A stretch of DNA of 64,000 nt from the NCBI GenBank assembly GCA_016200895.1, contig JACQDX010000063.1, positions 53,480 through 117,479 of the forward strand. The letters run 5' to 3'. The position numbers and the translations under genes were made by a program. This stretch comes from Burkholderiales bacterium. GTDB taxonomy: Bacteria; Pseudomonadota; Gammaproteobacteria; Burkholderiales; Burkholderiaceae_D. Of the stretch, positions 35,244 through 43,420 are shown piece after piece; the first letter of the stretch is position 1, and each line of letters begins with the position of its first letter. The notes below the pieces were generated by a model. It made no database searches, was not told where the DNA came from, and saw nothing but the letters and a program-made list of their open reading frames with translations.

Positions 35244-36529
35244 ATGCACCGATGAATGTAGCGATTAATTCGTACAAAGAAATTTATCTCGAAGTGGCTG
35301 ATCGCATAGGCCGCAGTTTATGCCGTGATGCGGTCTGGGATGGTGCACGTTGCAACTGGCTGGGCTGGTCGATGGAAGCCGTGAATCAAGCCTGGGTACC
35401 TGCTTATCGTTCCTTTGCTGGCGACCTGTATGGTGGCACCAGTGGTATCGCATTGTTCATGGCAGAGCTACATCAGTTCAGCGCAGACAAACAACAAAAG
35501 CGCGTACTGGAAGGTGCATTGAACCAGGCTTTATCGCTATCGGACAAAATGCAGGGTGCAGCCCGCAGTGGTTTTTACGCTGGCAGCAGCGGCTTCGCCT
35601 ATGTGCTGGTGCGCATAGGTACATTATTGCAAAACGAAGCCCTGATAGCACGTGGTTTGCGTGAAATGGCCAGCCTGACAGAACAGGCACCCGATGCCTT
35701 ATTTATTGATGTCATCGGCGGCAGCGCAGGTGCCATACCTGCGATGTTGAAACTGGGGCTGGAACACCAGCGCCCTGACTTCATCACCTTGGCGCAAACC
35801 CATGGTGATTATTTGCTGGCACATGCGAGCAAGAGCGACACAGGCTGGTCGTGGGAAACCATGCATGTGCCAGGTCAAAAACATCTGACCGGGCACTCAC
35901 ATGGTGTGGCTGGCATCGTCACCGCCTTGCTGGAACTGTATCGCGCCACAGGTGAAACGCGCTATCTGGATGGGGCTAACGAAGGCCTGCGCTATGAACG
36001 CAGCCTGTTCAGCGCCCAGCATAATAACTGGCCAGACTTGCGCATCATGGATGCTAGCCAGGCTGAAGCAGCACCCGTCTACAACATGGCATGGTGCCAT
36101 GGTGCACCCGGCATAGGCTTGTCACGCCTGCGCAATGTTGCCCTGATGCCGGATGATGCCATGCTCATGCAGGAATTGAATGCTGCCGTACAAACCACGG
36201 CCAGTTCGCTGATGCCTGCCTGGGTACATGGCGTCGGTAATTTTTCGCTATGTCATGGCGCATGCGGCAATGCTGAATTGATGATCATGGCGGGTCAATA
36301 TCTGAAGCGTCCTGACCTGACGCAGATCGCTGAAAAGATAGGACAAGAAGGCTGGCAGCATTACGGCCAATCCGACATGCCCTGGCCTTGCGGTGTGGCG
36401 GGTACGGGTGAGACGCCGAACCTGATGCTGGGGACGGCGGGGATAGGACACTTTTATTTGCGCTTATATAATCCCGACGCGGTACCTTCGGTGTTGATTG
36501 TGACGCCGCAGGAGAAGGTGGTGGGTTGA
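35240..36529 (+). CDS. LanC-like cyclase
   Basis: A 429-residue alpha/alpha-barrel protein of the lanthionine synthetase C family. The GxxG repeats are clear: DLYGGTSGIALF, SGFYAGSSGFAYVL, GGSAGAIPAML, GHSHGVAGI, WCHGAPGIG, LCHGACGNAEL and LGTAGIGHF. The zinc ligands of LanC proteins are present: Cys in WCHG, then Cys-His in LCHG; so is the His of GHSHG. It would catalyse attack of Cys thiols on dehydrated Ser/Thr to make thioether rings. Its start overlaps the HopA1-like gene (ATGA), and it is the last gene of the unit. A tandem repeat and long hairpin follow the stop. Confidence 0.9.
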   Translation: MNAPMNVAINSYKEIYLEVADRIGRSLCRDAVWDGARCNWLGWSMEAVNQAWVPAYRSFAGDLYGGTSGIALFMAELHQFSADKQQKRVLEGALNQALSLSDKMQGAARSGFYAGSSGFAYVLVRIGTLLQNEALIARGLREMASLTEQAPDALFIDVIGGSAGAIPAMLKLGLEHQRPDFITLAQTHGDYLLAHASKSDTGWSWETMHVPGQKHLTGHSHGVAGIVTALLELYRATGETRYLDGANEGLRYERSLFSAQHNNWPDLRIMDASQAEAAPVYNMAWCHGAPGIGLSRLRNVALMPDDAMLMQELNAAVQTTASSLMPAWVHGVGNFSLCHGACGNAELMIMAGQYLKRPDLTQIAEKIGQEGWQHYGQSDMPWPCGVAGTGETPNLMLGTAGIGHFYLRLYNPDAVPSVLIVTPQEKVVG

Positions 36530-36537
36530 TTGAGTTA

Positions 36538-36609
36538 GTAGTTTGGGCCGGGCTCGTAGGTTGGGCCGGGCTCGTAGGTTGGGCCGGGCTCGTAGGTTGG
36601 GCCGGGCCC
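36538..36609. repeat. 18-bp tandem repeats after the LanC-like gene
   Basis: Four head-to-tail units of GTAGGTTGGGCCGGGCTC begin at 36538, 36556, 36574 and 36592; the first has one change (GTAGTTTG) and the last ends CCC. There are no spacers, so this is not a CRISPR array. The last unit is also the left arm of the hairpin below. Confidence 0.85.
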
Positions 36610-36655
36610 CGCTAGGCTGATGAAGCGTAGCCTAGCGAGGCCCGATCCAACCTAC
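36592..36655. terminator. Long hairpin between convergent RiPP units
   Basis: The last 18-bp repeat plus GCTAGGCT (36611-36618) folds back on AGCCTAGC (36629-36636) and the complementary arm ending CCAACCTAC at 36655, with a 10-base loop. It lies 7 bases from the end of the convergent DUF1843 gene and probably terminates both transcripts. GTAGGTTGGG-type arms resemble a widespread intergenic repeat family. Confidence 0.65.
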
Positions 36656-36662
36656 GAAATTA

Positions 36663-36962
36663 TTAAAACAAGCGACTGTAATAAGCCACTTGCGCTTTCA
36701 AACGTGAAATTTCAGCCTGGTCACCACGTGTCACTGCATCTTGTATAGACACACCATACAAAGCCTGCGGTGGCAAGCCCCTGGCTTTCATGGCTGTTTC
36801 CAGTGATGGCAAGAGGCGCTCTATTTCTGATGCGGCAGCCAGATAGTCCAGTGCCTGATCGCGGATGGCAGACATTTTGCTGACATCGCCACTGGCGATT
36901 GCTTCATGCATGGGCACACCATACAAGGCGGCCATGGGTGCTGCGTGAGTTGGGGAAACCAT
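36663..36962 (-). CDS. DUF1843-type repeat protein, 99 residues
   Basis: A small soluble protein with two copies of the DUF1843 motif: LYGVPMHEAIASGDVSKM (residues 13-30) and LYGVSIQDAVTRGDQAEI (residues 69-86). Each has Tyr, ten residues, then Gly-Asp, the spacing that gave the Y_X(10)_GDL-associated radical SAM family its name. Here the third residue is V or Q rather than L. It follows the radical SAM gene on the same strand and is likely its substrate or partner. GAAGGAG precedes the ATG. Confidence 0.8.
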   Translation of the reverse strand: MVSPTHAAPMAALYGVPMHEAIASGDVSKMSAIRDQALDYLAAASEIERLLPSLETAMKARGLPPQALYGVSIQDAVTRGDQAEISRLKAQVAYYSRLF

Positions 36963-37059
36963 ATCTACTCCTTCAAGTGATGCTGGCAGCTAATACGCAA
37001 TCAATGCGGACAGTTAACTGCCATGCGGATTAAGGAACATACTTCAACACCAAAACTAT

Positions 37060-37085
37060 CCCGGCAACAAAAAGCAAAAGCCGGG
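37060..37085. terminator. Hairpin downstream of the radical SAM gene
   Basis: CCCGGC (37060-37065) pairs with GCCGGG (37080-37085), with a TTTT on the plus side. It lies between the radical SAM gene and the 99-residue DUF1843 gene and may act as a partial terminator, letting the downstream gene be expressed at a different level. Confidence 0.45.
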
Positions 37086-37094
37086 TTTTGATCG

Positions 37095-38555
37095 TCAGGC
37101 AGTACTGGTCAGCACTTGCAGACGATCGAGTACGCTCTTGAGTTCTGTCATGACGGCTTGCCGTCTGGCTTCTTCAATGGCATATTTTTGTGCTGCTGCA
37201 GCGACATTGGCATGGCAATGCGGGCACTCGGTTTCATCTGGCCAGATGTATTCATTGCAGCTGCGGCACAGCGCCAGTTCGGGCAAGGGAGCACTGCTGG
37301 TGCGTTCTGCCTCGCGTGGTGCTGGTGCTGGTTCTTCGGGCAATACCTGCATTCCTGGAATCGCTTCTTCATACAATTCAAATCTGCCGATAGCAAAAGG
37401 CTTGTCAGGCGCTGGTGCCACTTTGCGGATTTTTTCATGTATGCCGCGTTTTTCCAGCTTCAGTGCGCGGTAGTGGCAATAAGGATTATTGCCAGGCTTG
37501 CCGAACAAGGAATCTGAAGTCCAGGTACAACCACCACGACAGACATCAGCGTAATAGCAGGTGCGGCAATGGCCCCACAGCGAATCAATATTGCGCATGC
37601 GGCCAAAATGCAAGGCTTCAGACGTGTTCCACAACTCTGCCACGGCAGTGTCACGGACATTGCCGCCGCCATAGGTTTCCGTCGCCAGTGATGGGCAGCC
37701 CTTGATGGTGCCGTCCGCCTCCAGGCCGATGACATTCTGACCGGCAGCGCAACCTGTCCAGTGCAGGGTTTCATCTCCCAGGCCACGCCAGTGATGCTCG
37801 AATGGGCCGAAGTAACCGAGGTTGTTGCCAAAGGTCAGTAACAGGCCGCGTTGCTGGCCTTCATGGTAAAGACGGTTCAGCAAGGGCATGAGTTCCAGCA
37901 CGCGATGCGGCTGCAACAAGAGGTGATCATTCTCTACCGCATTACCCATGGCAACTGTGATTTGCAATTGCCAGTGGGTTGCACCTGCTTCGATGATGCG
38001 GTTGAACAGCGGCTCCAACTGATCTATGGTCTCTGCGCCTATCTGGGTATTACAGCTGACACCCAGGCCCAGGGATTTGGCGGTTTCCATGGCACGCAGG
38101 GCATCATTCCAGGAGCCTACGACACCACGCACCTTGTCGTGATAATCCTTCATGCCATCGATGGAGACGCCTATGCCAAATAAACCTGCCTGCTTGCCTG
38201 CTTCCAGCCTGGCGGTATTAAGGTTGCGGGCACCGGTTTGCATGCCTACCCGTATACCATGTCCGGCGATACGTTCCACCATTTGCAGCCAGTCCTTGCG
38301 CAAGAAGGCCTCGCCACCTATCAAGGTGATTTCACGCGTACCCAGGGCGGCCAGTTGATCAATCACGGAAAATGCTTCTTCGGTAGAGAGTTCGCCCACC
38401 CTGCGCTTGCCTGCACGTGAACCGCAGTGACTGCATTTCAAATTACAGGCAAGAGTAATTTCCCACACTACGTGCACAGGGGTATGGCCGTTAAGGTCGG
38501 ACAGCGTACGCGCCCTGGCGGGTTGGGATGGTTGAGACACGAGAGTTTGTTCCAT
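37095..38555 (-). CDS. Radical SAM/SPASM peptide maturase, Y_X(10)_GDL-associated type
   Basis: A 486-residue radical SAM enzyme. The cluster-binding motif is C37, C41 and C44 in ACNLKCSHC; the glycine-rich strand is LIGGEAFLRKDW. The SPASM region has cysteines in WTGCAAGQNV, IKGCPS, GHCRTCYYADVCRGGC and NPYCHYR. The C-terminal 90 residues add a zinc-ribbon-like CRSCNEYIWP with ECPHCH, then a helix. Such enzymes modify ribosomal peptides. Adjacent DUF1843 genes with the Y-10-GD spacing point to the Y_X(10)_GDL-associated family. The start at 38555 is preferred: GGAG lies 6 bases upstream, whereas the frame from 38591 would start inside a hairpin. Confidence 0.9.
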   Translation of the reverse strand: MEQTLVSQPSQPARARTLSDLNGHTPVHVVWEITLACNLKCSHCGSRAGKRRVGELSTEEAFSVIDQLAALGTREITLIGGEAFLRKDWLQMVERIAGHGIRVGMQTGARNLNTARLEAGKQAGLFGIGVSIDGMKDYHDKVRGVVGSWNDALRAMETAKSLGLGVSCNTQIGAETIDQLEPLFNRIIEAGATHWQLQITVAMGNAVENDHLLLQPHRVLELMPLLNRLYHEGQQRGLLLTFGNNLGYFGPFEHHWRGLGDETLHWTGCAAGQNVIGLEADGTIKGCPSLATETYGGGNVRDTAVAELWNTSEALHFGRMRNIDSLWGHCRTCYYADVCRGGCTWTSDSLFGKPGNNPYCHYRALKLEKRGIHEKIRKVAPAPDKPFAIGRFELYEEAIPGMQVLPEEPAPAPREAERTSSAPLPELALCRSCNEYIWPDETECPHCHANVAAAAQKYAIEEARRQAVMTELKSVLDRLQVLTSTA

Positions 38556-38573
38556 ACTTGGCTCCGGTGGCAA

Positions 38574-38591
38574 ATGCCAGCAAGCTGGCAT
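38574..38591. repeat. Perfect palindrome before the radical SAM start
   Basis: ATGCCAGC (38574-38581) and GCTGGCAT (38584-38591) surround an AA centre. It lies in the 57-bp gap between the DUF1843 gene and the radical SAM gene and can form a hairpin that would limit read-through from the small gene into the enzyme gene. Confidence 0.6.
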
Positions 38592-38612
38592 CCGGGATAA
38601 AGAGGCGGCTGC

Positions 38613-39065
38613 TTATTTACCGGCGTTGAGTTGTGCCAGCAAGCTTTGGGCGAGTTCTTTCAGACGATCGACTTCGGCCTGATCACCACGCGCCTGCGCG
38701 TCCTGAATCGCGACGCCATAAGGTGTGACAGGGTGAAATGCGGCGGCAGTATTGCTGACTCCTCCGAGCAGATTGCCGTAGGAAGCCAGTTCGGATTTGA
38801 TACGGGCAATTTCAACCTGATCGCCACGGGCGACGGCATCTTGTATGGTGACGGCATACAAGGGGCGGATAATACCGCCCTTGCTTTTGATCGCGCTTTC
38901 CAGCTCAGGCAAAAGACGGGCAACATCGGCTGCAGCCGCCAGGTGGCTGAAAGCAGCATCACGTGCAGCGCTCATTTTTGCTGCGTCGCCACTGGCAATT
39001 GCATCGCTCATTGCCACTGCATACAGGGGAATAAAACCGCCATACGATTCTTTACTGGTAGTCAT
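38613..39065 (-). CDS. DUF1843-type repeat protein, 150 residues
   Basis: A three-motif relative of the 99-residue protein: LYAVAMSDAIASGDAAKM (residues 14-31), LYAVTIQDAVARGDQVEI (near 68-85) and PYGVAIQDAQARGDQAEV (near 115-132). Each preserves Tyr-10-Gly-Asp. Between them are Ala-rich helices (HLAAAADVARLLPELESAI). It is the first gene of the minus-strand unit DUF1843-radical SAM-DUF1843 and has AAGGAG before the ATG. A substrate, carrier or scaffold role for the maturase is likely, not proven. Confidence 0.82.
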   Translation of the reverse strand: MTTSKESYGGFIPLYAVAMSDAIASGDAAKMSAARDAAFSHLAAAADVARLLPELESAIKSKGGIIRPLYAVTIQDAVARGDQVEIARIKSELASYGNLLGGVSNTAAAFHPVTPYGVAIQDAQARGDQAEVDRLKELAQSLLAQLNAGK

Positions 39066-39270
39066 AAAATTACTCCTTGAGGTGAGTCTGGGTTATGAAA
39101 CTGGGTGGGTGTCTATGAAATTCTGGAAACCTGCCTGCTATCAATATAGCAAGCTTACTTAGTATATTTTCAATTATCGAAAAGTCAATGTTATTATCCT
39201 TTTTTTAAGTAAAGATATTCGGGGCAATGATTTACAATCTTCATTTCCGGCAAAACACGGTAATCAGAAC

Positions 39271-39894
39271 ATGCATGTGAATAAAATCAGTGGCACCGAA
39301 GGCTATGCCGAAACGGCTGCTTATCTGGTGAAGCAGTGGCAGGAAATTTCCTTTGAAGAACACCATGCCATGGTCTTGCACTTGTTACCTACAGCACCAA
39401 GTCAGGTACTTGATATCGGCTCAGGCATAGGTAAGGATGCAGCGGCGTTTGCTGCCATGGGACATAGCGTAGTCGCGGTAGAACCAATGCAGGAGTTGCG
39501 CTTGCCAGGCATCGCTTTACATGATGCGCAAGGCATCATCTGGCTGGATGACAGCCTGCCTGATTTGTCGAGACTGTGTGCCATGAATCAGACTTTCGAC
39601 CTCATCATGCTGAGCGCCGTGTGGATGCATCTTGATGCAGCACAACGCCAACGTGCCATGCCAAGGCTGGCAGAATTGATGAATGCATCTGCGACACTGA
39701 TACTGTCGCTACGTCACGGCCCTGTCCCTGCCGGGCGACGGATGTTTGATGTCAGCGTAGAAGAAACCATAGAACTGGCCGCCACGCAAAACCTGTTACC
39801 CATCTTGAATGTACAGACCGCATCCGTACAAAAACTGAACCAGCAAAGCGGGGTGACATGGACGCGGCTGGCTTTTCGCCGGTCCTGGTCATAA
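39271..39894 (+). CDS. Class I SAM-dependent methyltransferase
   Basis: A 207-residue methyltransferase: motif I is QVLDIGSGIGKDAAAFA, followed by HSVVAVEPMQEL (acidic residue binding the ribose), then FDLIMLSAVWMHLD and RHGPVPAGRRMF. It resembles the UbiG/Methyltransf_11 fold. The substrate is unknown. It is divergent from the DUF1843/radical SAM unit and lies 84 bp upstream of the ScyD/ScyE-like gene on the same strand. It may belong to either neighbouring pathway. The ribosome-binding site is weak; the ATG at 39271 fits the family N-terminus. Confidence 0.85.
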   Translation: MHVNKISGTEGYAETAAYLVKQWQEISFEEHHAMVLHLLPTAPSQVLDIGSGIGKDAAAFAAMGHSVVAVEPMQELRLPGIALHDAQGIIWLDDSLPDLSRLCAMNQTFDLIMLSAVWMHLDAAQRQRAMPRLAELMNASATLILSLRHGPVPAGRRMFDVSVEETIELAATQNLLPILNVQTASVQKLNQQSGVTWTRLAFRRSWS

Positions 39895-39978
39895 TACGCA
39901 AGGCACATATCACATTGACCATAATTGTCTTTTGTGAAACACTGTCCTGCATTGACAAGTACCATTCAAATTCATTAC

Positions 39979-41064
39979 ATGGCAAACCCGCCCCCCATCG
40001 CTCTACCGCAGCTCATGATCCAGCAACGCTGCGTATCCCGCATTATCTTGCGCAGCCTGAATAATCCGCGTGGCATCAAGCTGAAACAGGATGGCAGCCT
40101 GTTGCTGGTCGAAGCAGGCAGCGGCGATGCTGAACAAGTTTTTTCTGGTCGTCTATTGCAGTTCAAACAGGATGCAGAAGCTGAGTATGTGAAACGGGAA
40201 GTACTCGCTGATGGTTTTCGCTCCATGAATATGCAGACACGCATGTGCAGGGATGAAATATTTGGCCTGGCGGATATTGCTTATGGTGGTGGTCGCTGGC
40301 TGCTGAGTCAAACTGACTATGTCGCCGGTTCGCGCATCCTCGATTTGACTAGCTTGCCGCCGCTGCCCTTTATCCACAGCCGTGGCAATCTGAATGCATT
40401 GTGTTATCACCCGCAAAGGCAAAGCTGGCTGACGGTAAAACCGGATACCAATCAGGCCATAGAATTTATTGACGGCCAGCCCGAAGCGATAGTCGGCGTG
40501 CTGCCGGATTTATCTGGTGGTCAGCATGCAGTGCCGGTCACCGTGATTCTTGACCACAGTTGGCAACAAACTGGTGGCAGCCAGCCAGTATTGATTTCCC
40601 TGTTCTCAGGCGAGTTGCAGGGTGATGCTGACAAGATGGGCATCAACTTTGAAAAAGGTGTCAGCAAAATTGTCAGGCTGGATCTTGATACGGGTGAAGT
40701 CAGCGCAGTAATAACAGGCCTGACGCTTACCACCGGCATGGCTTTTACTGAACAAGGGCAATTGCTGGTGCTGGAATTATGCGATGATTTTTTAGAACCC
40801 ATGCCAGTAGATCACGTACCCCAAACCGCCTGGCATGGCGGCTTCAAACGCTATTCTGGCCGCCTGCTTTGCTTTGATCTGGACAAGCGGACAGTGACTT
40901 GCCTGGCCAGACATCTGGATACGCCATCCAACTTATGCGTGGCAGGCGATACCGTATTCATCAGCGAAGGCATGGGCCTGCCCGGTCGCCCCATTGCAAA
41001 TGCAGATGGAAAAACCGTGGCACTGGAAGGCTACGTGCGTAAACTGATCTTGCCCAAAAACTAG
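39979..41064 (+). CDS. ScyD/ScyE-like beta-propeller protein
   Basis: About 361 residues with repeated propeller-blade text: LNNPRGIKLKQDGSLLLVEAG, DIAYGGGRWLLSQ, GNLNALCYHPQRQSWLTV, GLTLTTGMAFTEQGQLLVLE, and HLDTPSNLCVAGDTVFISEG. The NPRG-x-DG-LLVEAG opening is like ScyD/ScyE family proteins of cyanobacterial scytonemin clusters and related SMP-30-like propellers. Lying next to an ebo cluster, as scytonemin genes do in some cyanobacteria, strengthens the call. It has no clear signal peptide. The ATG at 39979 is used; TTG 39925 or GTG 39934 would extend it. Its stop overlaps that of the convergent GAF gene. Confidence 0.62.
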   Translation: MANPPPIALPQLMIQQRCVSRIILRSLNNPRGIKLKQDGSLLLVEAGSGDAEQVFSGRLLQFKQDAEAEYVKREVLADGFRSMNMQTRMCRDEIFGLADIAYGGGRWLLSQTDYVAGSRILDLTSLPPLPFIHSRGNLNALCYHPQRQSWLTVKPDTNQAIEFIDGQPEAIVGVLPDLSGGQHAVPVTVILDHSWQQTGGSQPVLISLFSGELQGDADKMGINFEKGVSKIVRLDLDTGEVSAVITGLTLTTGMAFTEQGQLLVLELCDDFLEPMPVDHVPQTAWHGGFKRYSGRLLCFDLDKRTVTCLARHLDTPSNLCVAGDTVFISEGMGLPGRPIANADGKTVALEGYVRKLILPKN

Positions 41065-41495
41065 GCCACCTGCAAACGCGCACTCAGTTCAGCCAGTTTA
41101 TCCGGGAATGGTGCTTGCGCCACCCACTCCGCCGGGTCGCCTTCTTTTTGCCAGGCAAAACCAACCACCGCCATCACATCACCTGCTTTGCTGAGCAAGG
41201 GAATAGCGATTGCCGCCTGGGCACCAACTGCTTTGGCACCTGGGCGTATATTGCCACTTTTATCGTCTTGCAGATTACAGGTTTGCACTGGTGCCTTGCT
41301 CAACTGCGCCGCTCCCGCCATGCCCTTGCCATGGCTGACATGGGCGACGATGGCAAGCACTGGTTCTGGTATCCGCAAGGCAGCACTCAGGTATAAATCT
41401 TCACCACGCTGCACATGAATAGTGCCTGCGGCGGCATCCAGATTGGCGATGCTGTCTTCCAACCATTGTTGGTGTTCTGTGTTTTTTTCAAACAT
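41061..41495 (-). CDS. GAF-domain protein
   Basis: A 144-residue single-domain protein with a GAF-like fold: LYLSAALRIPEPVLAIVAHVSHG, QTCNLQDDKSGNIRPGAKAVGAQAAIAIPLL (abbreviated: GNIRPGAKAVGAQ and AIAIPLL), then DVMAVVGFAW. It may bind a small ligand, but no catalytic motif is visible. It lies 19 bp downstream of eboA on the same strand and so is probably the last gene of the minus-strand ebo operon. This linkage is worth testing, since GAF proteins are not among the named ebo genes. Confidence 0.75.
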   Translation of the reverse strand: MFEKNTEHQQWLEDSIANLDAAAGTIHVQRGEDLYLSAALRIPEPVLAIVAHVSHGKGMAGAAQLSKAPVQTCNLQDDKSGNIRPGAKAVGAQAAIAIPLLSKAGDVMAVVGFAWQKEGDPAEWVAQAPFPDKLAELSARLQVA

Positions 41496-41514
41496 ATTGA
41501 TTCTCCTTTGTGTA

Positions 41515-42426
41515 TCAATGTGGCACTTGCTGCGACTCTTGCAACAGCTCTTGCCAGCTCAAGTCTTTCGCTGCTGTTATCAGATTCTGTTGCTGGCACA
41601 GCTTACGGATTTTACCGTCACGCGCTGGCAGGCTTTTGGCAATAGCCAGCTTTTCTGCCATACTGCCTTGCTCCAGCACGCGCAACAATTCAGCCTCGCC
41701 TACAGCATCAAGTTGCGGTGTCACGCAACGCCACAACTCAGGGCTGATGGCGCGTCCCGCAGCCCAGCGTTCATGTGCCAGGTCGATAAGGATACTTGCC
41801 AGGGCAGGATTATTCCTTTGCTCCAGGCCTTGCACTGGCCACAAGGGACTGTCGAGAAAAAAACATTTGACGACCATCTGATTCCAGGCGGCTTCATCAA
41901 ATGCCTGCATGGGATAAGGATTGCGATGCGCCATGGCTTCAAAAATGGGCCGCATGCTGGAACGTATGGCTTCACGGGCACGATGTTCTATTGCACTGGC
42001 TGCGGGATACAAGGGAAAGCCGGAATACAGGGCAATCAGTTCATTGATTTCAGCACTGTCAGAGATACTGTCAAGCTGGCTGGCAAATTGCGCTTCATCA
42101 CCGGCATAGCTGGCGAGTATGAAAGCCACCCTGGCGGCAATATCGACGCTCCAGCCAGAAGGATCAAAACCGGGACGCAGTGAATTTGCAGCCACCAGTT
42201 CATCGCCGCTCAAATTCAAATCAAGCTTGCCCAGTTTGCGCGAAGCCATGCCCATGGCACGATAGACATCGCGCTCCTGTTTAGCCGTGCTGATTTGCTG
42301 GCATTGCAAGCGAAACCAGAGCAAGGCTTCTGGCGTGCTGCGGGCCGCTATCCAGATATCGAGTTGCGACAGGGCTGAGGCGGTGGGAGTAAGTGCCTGC
42401 ATTTCTTCTAACGATGGATGTCTCAT
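41515..42426 (-). CDS. eboA: EboA family protein
   Basis: A 303-residue, mostly helical soluble protein matching EboA: FRLQCQQIS-type N-terminal helices (LDIWIAARSTPEALLWFRL), WSVDIAARVAFILASY, ELIALYSGFPLYP, RSSMRPIFEAMAHRNPYP and WNQMVVKCFFLDSPLWPVQGLEQRNN. The biochemical role is unknown; in Nostoc the ebo set is needed for moving a scytonemin precursor to the periplasm. The start at 42426 has AAGGCGG upstream and matches the family N-terminus; the frame from 42507 overlaps eboC and is not likely used. It follows eboC by 23 bp. Confidence 0.85.
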   Translation of the reverse strand: MRHPSLEEMQALTPTASALSQLDIWIAARSTPEALLWFRLQCQQISTAKQERDVYRAMGMASRKLGKLDLNLSGDELVAANSLRPGFDPSGWSVDIAARVAFILASYAGDEAQFASQLDSISDSAEINELIALYSGFPLYPAASAIEHRAREAIRSSMRPIFEAMAHRNPYPMQAFDEAAWNQMVVKCFFLDSPLWPVQGLEQRNNPALASILIDLAHERWAAGRAISPELWRCVTPQLDAVGEAELLRVLEQGSMAEKLAIAKSLPARDGKIRKLCQQQNLITAAKDLSWQELLQESQQVPH

Positions 42427-42449
42427 GATGGCCGCCTTCAAATTATGGA

Positions 42450-43420
42450 TCAGGTTCCTGGAATGACACGTTGCAAAACCCTGGTCATGACAAAGGCACA
42501 CAGGCAAAACGCCACGGCAGCGACACCACCACCGGCGATGGCAATCACCAGTGCATCGAGCAAGGAAGTTGCAGCAATCAATTGCGCCACAGCCTTGGGT
42601 ACCGCACCTGCTATATGACGTGTAATCAATAGGCGCACGGCAATGATGTCAGCCATGATCAAAGCCAGCAACATCAATAAAGCCAGACCACCATCAGCCC
42701 AACTGGTGACAGATCTGCTGCCATATAAAAGTACAGGCAAAGCCAGTATCAGCAAGGGCCACAGGCTGCCCAGGCGGTTCAGGCTCTCTTGTTTTGCAGC
42801 ATAAGTCAGGCCCACTACATGCGCCCAGATCGCCAGTGCTGCCAGCACCACCGTGGTATTCACCAGCACGGTACTTGTCAGAGGCAGACTGCTGCCAGCA
42901 TTGAGCAAATTATCATCGGCCACATTGCCAGTGATGACCATGGCACTGGCCGCCGCTGCAAAATACACCAGTGCACGACACAAGCCCATGATCAGCGGAC
43001 TCAGCGGATTGCCCTTGTGCCAGGTGTTGTAGAGCAAGATGGTGGCTGCCAGTGCACAACCGCAAACGATCGCCCAGGTGCCGTAGTAACTGAGTATGGC
43101 GATGCCCGCAACCTGCAAGAAAAAGCCGATGGCAAACACTGCCCTGGCGCTGATCTGGCCTGAGGGAATGGGTCGCCCCGGTCTTTCACGGGCATCGATT
43201 TCGCGGTCAAAGGCATCATTCAGATACATGCCCGCGCAATAAAAAAAGATATCGCCAGCATGACCAATAAGGTATGCATGAGGGACAAGGGGCGGCCAGT
43301 AATGCTGCCAGCAACGATGGCACCTGCCAGCACATTGGTCCATACCGTAGGCAGGTTGGATACCCGGCCCAGCCGCAAATATATACCCATGCGGCTGTTA
43401 TTCATCACTAAAGTATTCAT
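42450..43420 (-). pseudogene. eboC: EboC, UbiA-type prenyltransferase, split by a frameshift
   Basis: A membrane prenyltransferase in two frames. The first frame from ATG 43420 (overlapping eboE by ATGA) gives LRLGRVSNLPTVWTNVLAG and LVMLAISFF. The second continues YCAGMYLNDAFDREIDARE (Mg-binding NDxxDxxxD-like motif), then RPGRPIPSG and eight or more membrane segments ending at 42450. The frames meet at an A7 run on the plus strand (43241-43247, T7 in the gene); one more base would restore ISFFYCAGM. A real mutation, a sequencing slip or transcriptional slippage are all possible. If restored, the protein would have about 323 residues. EboC probably prenylates or anchors the ebo pathway substrate. 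Confidence 0.85.

Noticed and set aside
36538..36609. CRISPR array
   Set aside because: The 18-bp units are directly contiguous with no spacers, and no cas genes are near.
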